NCBI GenBank assembly: GCA_028551475.1
Contig: CM052354.1
Location: 10,995,172 to 11,059,171 of the forward strand
Length of the DNA: 64,000 nt
Source of the DNA: Casuarina equisetifolia
Taxonomy: Eukaryota > Streptophyta > Magnoliopsida > Fagales > Casuarinaceae
Direction of reading: 5' to 3'
A program made the position numbers and the translations under genes. Of the stretch, positions 59,336 through 64,000 are shown in pieces (the first letter of the stretch is position 1; every line of letters begins with the position of its first letter). The notes under the pieces were generated by a model. It was not told where the DNA came from. It saw only the letters and a program-made list of their open reading frames with translations, and ran no database searches.

Positions 59336-61530
59336 TGAAGCATTCCAACGGCGGATGCATTTTTCATTGATATTGTGATTTAAGTTGAATTGCTTACGAA
59401 GGAATACGATTTATCCCATGAACAAGTGGATGAAAAAGGTGAAATAACTTGTTATTGATCAGTCCTCCAAAGCTCCATTCTCAATTCCCGTTTGTTTCAC
59501 GATTATAACACTACGAAATGCTAGCTCAGTGGACATCAGCCAATTTTATTAATATATTTAACATAAATTCAGTCCAAATTTGTGTTTCCATGCGCTTTAA
59601 CGGTAAAAAAAAACCTGGAGAACTCAGGCAGAGAGATTTTGATATAAAAAATCTATTGTGGTCATTTCATAGAAGGGGCAGTTGGTAATTTATGAAAGCT
59701 GCACGTAATGTTAAATTCGACAACACAAAAAGAAGAGAATTTAAATATTCAAATAACCTTTGTCAAAGTAGCCAATTATATACTAAACTAATACGGGAAT
59801 TTGTAATTCATTTTTCTAATTTAAAAAGGAAATTCTTTAAATTTATTTGTTTGGGCTGGTGGGATGGACAATTTCCCAAATATTTTCCGCCAATTCTCGA
59901 AAGTGTGCCAATATGTACTTTTAAATCTTGTTAAGAGGAACCATAACATTTAATACTGAATTAATGTAAAATTTTCAATGTTACAAATAAATTTGTGAGA
60001 AATATCATTTAAACCAAACAAAACCCAAAAAATAGAGTTTAGACTCAATTTACGTTAACTCTAATACCACATGATAGAAAACAAATCTTATAAAATCTGC
60101 ATAAACAAATCTAAAATGTTATTTTGATAATTTTGAATTGGTAATAAAAATATGAAGAGAATAGTTATAAACATACCGTTCTTCCGATCTATTTTCTTTG
60201 TATCGTGAACCCATAAATACAAATTAAAATCTGAGCTGAGGTGAATATCCTCTGTTCTTATAAGAAATATTGACTTAATGAGAAAATTTAAGATTATGTC
60301 TTTTTGTAAAAGTAACTATATGTAACTCTAAGAATAATATGAATTTACATTATGAATTAGAAGATAAGACTTAGTCTTAATCTTATGTACAATTCAATAA
60401 GTCCACTCATAACGACTGTATTTGGTTAGTCATGACTTACATCAATTAGTCTATATTTTAGAATTCATAGACTAATTCAATATAACTTATTCAAGTAAGC
60501 CTAATTTAAAATTAAGCTAACAAAGTTATCCTTGAAGCCTACAAAAGGTAAAGGGAGGGCTACTTTGAAGCGGTTCCAAGATTCCGACTTTCATTAGAAG
60601 TTTATGATCTTCTCGAAAGAACTGAAAGAAAACTTACAGGACAAGTTATTGTGCCATGGGCGGGACTGAGAATCGTTGGCGTGACAATAAAGTCATGGGA
60701 TAGGTTTTGTCCACTTATGCGCTTTTGTCACTTCAAAGATTTGAAAAGATTATCTCGTGTACATGTTTTCCCTAAAAATTTAAATGGCGAGACAAGACAT
60801 AAATTTGGGACGCATTTGATATTTCATCCATGAGAGAATTTCACATTCTGAGTGCTCATGAAAGACATTTGAAAATTAACTGGCTTGTTTGTCGGCACAT
60901 GAAAGCCATTCTCCCTCTTTCAACAAGTGGGTCCCAGGACGAAATTTCCTTCTGCTTTCATCAAAAGCAGCAACATCCCGACGTGGAAAGTGGCGAGAAA
61001 AGCAGTGACTCATGTCAAAAACTGCTTTCCTGGCTACAATGCTTACCCCTTTGTCCTTGACAACTGTCACGCGCATGGCCAACTTTTTCTAATCGATTGA
61101 GTTATTTACTAATGAAAATCAAGATTGATAAAAGAAAAAAAAAAAGGAAGAAAAGGCCACTACAACTAAAACTAAAAAATTATATTATATTATCACTAAA
61201 ATATGAAAAATAAAGAGAAAGTACAAAATTTGCAGAATACTAAATTCTCAAACACTCTGATGAGAAAGTTAAATGTCCACCTAAGCGCTTGATTCGTCTA
61301 ATTGTAAAATCAAAAAAGAATATAATAACCACGCTTTGTCAAAAGCATTAGTCATTGTTGAATAGAGTTCTGAACTACGCTCAGCCAGTGGTTGCAGAAA
61401 AGTAGCCAACATTTTCTCATTGCTTTCGTTAAAAGCAGATCGGTTGGTGGAACCGCGCTCTGGCAAGTGTCATGAAAAGCAGCCACTTCTTTTCTACGAC
61501 ACGCATCCAAAGGAGTTGTTCAGGACGAAG
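59336..61530. other. Intergenic, no gene; scattered TNL-upstream motifs
   Basis: AT-rich to about 60600. A patch near 60940-61030 (gacgaaatttccttctgctttcatcaaaagcag..ggcgagaaaagcagtgac) resembles blocks at 61650-61750, 62480-62520 and 59010, so it is a member of the dispersed upstream-repeat family. No protein is recognised. Confidence 0.4.
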
Positions 61531-61544
61531 ATACTCTTTGAGTG

Positions 61545-61620
61545 ATCACGGGGGCCATTGATGATTCAGAAACTTGTAAACTAGCAAGACTTAGGAAAGT
61601 TAGGTCATTGTCATGTGTCA
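61545..61620 (-). pseudogene. Relic of a TNL 5' end
   Basis: Plus-strand text gggccattgatgattcagaaacttgtaaactagcaagacttag aligns with cgccatggaggattcagaagcttgttcaccggcaaggtttaa, the complement of the start codon and leader of the large TNL at 58789-58830. No TIR follows, so only the leader edge survived. Confidence 0.5.
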
Positions 61621-61885
61621 GTGATTCTTCAGATTTCGAGGTTGCAGAAAATAGGATGAAATTTCCACTGAAAATATGGTTGCTTCTTTTCTGTGATAAG
61701 TCATGTCAGGGAAAAGAAATTTTGACGTTGCTTTCATAAAAGCAGAGAGGCTTGTCCATAGTAGGCCTGCCTATCGACCTAATTCGTGGTTTGGAGAAGT
61801 TTTCCACAAAGCTTTTGTGTACAAAGTTGACTTGTTAAAAAGTTTATAAGTCATCCGATATATTTTTATATATCCTCGTCATATA

Positions 61886-62085
61886 ATTATTGTGAAGTGA
61901 AATAATAAATTTTATAAATATATAATAAAAAATATTCTGTACTCAAACCATAAATTATAACAAACTTTATTCATCTAATCAATCATATTATTGTGAAGTG
62001 AAATAATAGGTTTTATGAATGATCTATAAAAAAATCATGTATTTAAGTAAAAAAATAAAATAAAATTTATTTATCTAACAATAAA
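61886..62085. repeat. Two-unit ~100-bp AT-rich tandem repeat
   Basis: attattgtgaagtgaaataata occurs at about 61887 and 61987, followed by similar AT-rich text ending -ttatt(c/t)atctaa-. Confidence 0.75.
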
Positions 62086-63420
62086 GTCTAAAACTATGTT
62101 AAAAAAGTTTTTAATTAAAAGAGGAAACAAAGAGAAAAGAGAAAAGAATATTAATTTTATTCAAAAATGTGCTTTAGAAATAAATCATTTATACAAATTA
62201 TATAAGGGATATTTCTAGTGAGATAGATTTTACCCTCAGGATTTAATTTTAAAGTTTTTAGTATGGTTAATTTTATTCATAATAATCATAGACTAAAGGG
62301 ATTTATGTTGTGGAAAAGGGGTGTGAATGGGGAGATTTTTGTGTAGAATGTTGAGGTAATGACATGAATGGAGAATTTGTATTATGTAGTAGCGTGAATG
62401 AAGTGATTGCAAAGAGGCTTTTGTGGGAAGAGATGTTTTTGACAGGCAAGTCGACAAAGTTGCATAAATGGTGAAGTACAAGACGAAATTTCCTTATCAC
62501 TTTTCAATGCAAAGAATCTTTTATACGGAAAGTTGATGTAATGGCATATGTAGAACAAATTTGTGGCGTGGTAGATAGCATGGAAATAAACAATTTCCAA
62601 GTTGCTTACAAATGAAACACTTTGTCGTAGAACATGGAGAATCCTTCATGTTAAAAGTGGTGTAAAAAGCATAGACTTATTAGTTAGTCAAACGTTGTTT
62701 TGTTAAAAATTGTTTAAATCTTATTTCTAATTTTTTTTCAAATGTATTCTCAACTATTAAAGTGTTAGTTAATTACAGCAAATTTTCAGTCATAAACAAA
62801 GGATCCTCATAGTAAATGTTTCCGCACACTTGGGGTCATAGGTAGGCTCATAACGTGTGGCATAAAATTTTATATTATCTAAATTTTATGAAGTATTGTT
62901 TATAATGAATAAAGAACTTATTCCTGAATTATTTTTTGGAAGGAGTTGAACGTTATAATTTCTTTGTAACATGCCAACCAATGGTTCTATCCTTTCTTTC
63001 TTTATATTGGTTCATGGCAAGTTTTTGAAATATTAGAACATGACGACATTTTTTTTTTCTCATAATAAAGAAAGAAAGCTTCCATTTCTTCTAACAATAT
63101 CAAGCTAACTTAAAGAATTAAATACAAAATAGAATATTTGTCATCACTTTGAGAGTTATTTGATTAGCTCATTTGTTTATGTTTTGTTATTTATATTCCG
63201 AATTAGTTTTCATCAAACCCTCCACCTTTTCTTTTACATCCTCAATTTTTAAACCAAGATTTTTACAATTTACAACCGTCATACAAATGATGTATTTTAT
63301 CTCAAAGACTATCTTTTGCATCGTTTGACTTCGTTTCTTGTCATGCGGAATTGGGGGAAGTTGAAGAAAAACCGTTGAGCTATTAGAAACCGAGGAAAAT
63401 TTTCCATTAAGACATTGAAG
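62086..63420. other. Intergenic with degraded TNL-upstream repeats
   Basis: No gene is seen. The 62370-62680 part repeats the phrase set of the upstream family (agcgtgaatgaag, gacgaaatttcc, gtgtaaaaagcatagac) in decayed form; the rest is AT-rich. Confidence 0.35.
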
Positions 63421-63439
63421 GTGAAGAGGCTCTCGCTGC

Positions 63440-63800
63440 TCGTGATCCCACTGAAGGTTCACGAGCTGGTTTACCAGCAAGGCTTGGTAGGTTCGATTAT
63501 TTCCACTAGCAAGCGATTTTGTGCCCTTCCACTGCCGTGTAAAAGTAGTCCACAAGACGAAATTCCTAGGTTTCTTTCAGTAAGTGCACTGGCACTTTTG
63601 GGTGAAAGGTCGACGAAGTTGCCTGACAACACTCGTCGTGGAAATTTTCAGGATGCTTGACAAACGTTTTGTTGAAAGATTGCCTGAATGGTAAATTTGC
63701 CTCATTGAAAAGTGGACGCAGATATGAAGTCTACATAACGGTGTGAACGGAGAATCCACGTTGTCTAAAAGTGATCCCCACGACAAACTCTTGGGATTGG
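63440..63800 (-). pseudogene. Second relic of a TNL 5' end and upstream repeat
   Basis: Text gagctggtttaccagcaaggcttggtaggttcg (63461-63493) aligns with gaagcttgttcaccggcaaggtttaataagctgcg upstream of the large TNL. Downstream text (aagacgaaattcctag..., gaaaagtggacgcag) matches the upstream family and also 8590 (gaaaagtggacgtag). No coding exon remains. Confidence 0.45.
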
Positions 63801-64000
63801 AGTTATTAAGCCCAAATATATTTCATATGTATTATGAAAATGCTTTAAAAATTATTCTTATTTGTATTGATGTATATTCCTAATGGTATCTAGTTATCCC
63901 TTGTTATTAGTATAAAAAAAGAGATTAAACCTCATAAGGGCAACAGCCTACACCTCATGAGAGTGACAACCAAAAAACACTATTTTGTGTGATACCCATT

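Overview
This is a nuclear segment of a eudicot plant. Spliced TIR-NB-ARC-LRR (TNL) resistance genes are present, and monocots essentially lack these. Introns are short with GT..AG borders, intergenic DNA is AT-rich, and decayed Ty1/copia and Ty3/gypsy elements are common. I cannot name the species from sequence alone.

Layout. 1-7.5 kb: Ty3/gypsy debris, with one non-coding 3' region present in two inverted copies, a class III peroxidase pseudogene and a copia RT scrap. 7.4-12.9 kb: decayed coding-like fragments and duplicated intergenic repeats. 12.99-15.92 kb (minus): a TNL with two TIR domains in tandem, then NB-ARC, with the LRR part truncated. 17.85-24.7 kb (plus): a broken copia element carrying a 1,708-bp solo LTR nested in its gag with a 5-bp target duplication. 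26.1-32.0 kb: a pair of ~0.8-kb LTR-like direct repeats around a multiply broken movement-protein-like (caulimovirid-type) coding remnant. 35.4-58.8 kb (minus): a large TNL whose LRR and C-JID modules have been reiterated. It is split in its last coding exon by a 16,362-bp endogenous pararetrovirus (Caulimoviridae). 58.8-64 kb: promoter-side repeats and relics of further TNL 5' ends.

The pararetrovirus is the standout. Two nearly identical genome copies lie tail to tail as 7.8-kb inverted arms (about 36255-44058 and 44477-52280) around a 418-bp asymmetric loop. Every ORF pair sums to the same coordinate (88,535), so there is no net indel in the coding part. Each arm carries seven ORFs: two small proteins, movement protein, capsid protein with a CCHC knuckle, a zinc-finger/coiled-coil protein, protease-RT-RNase H, and a TAV-like protein. 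The left end adds a 281-bp duplicated capsid-gene piece joined to the initiator tRNA-Met primer-binding site. The loop holds the only TATA box seen. The insertion is flanked by a 140-bp direct duplication of the host exon.

The TNL is transcribed on the minus strand, so read-through from its promoter would pass sense through one viral arm, then the loop, then antisense through the other. That would give a very long hairpin RNA fused to a resistance-gene transcript. This arrangement is seen in the sequence; an antiviral small-RNA role is inference.
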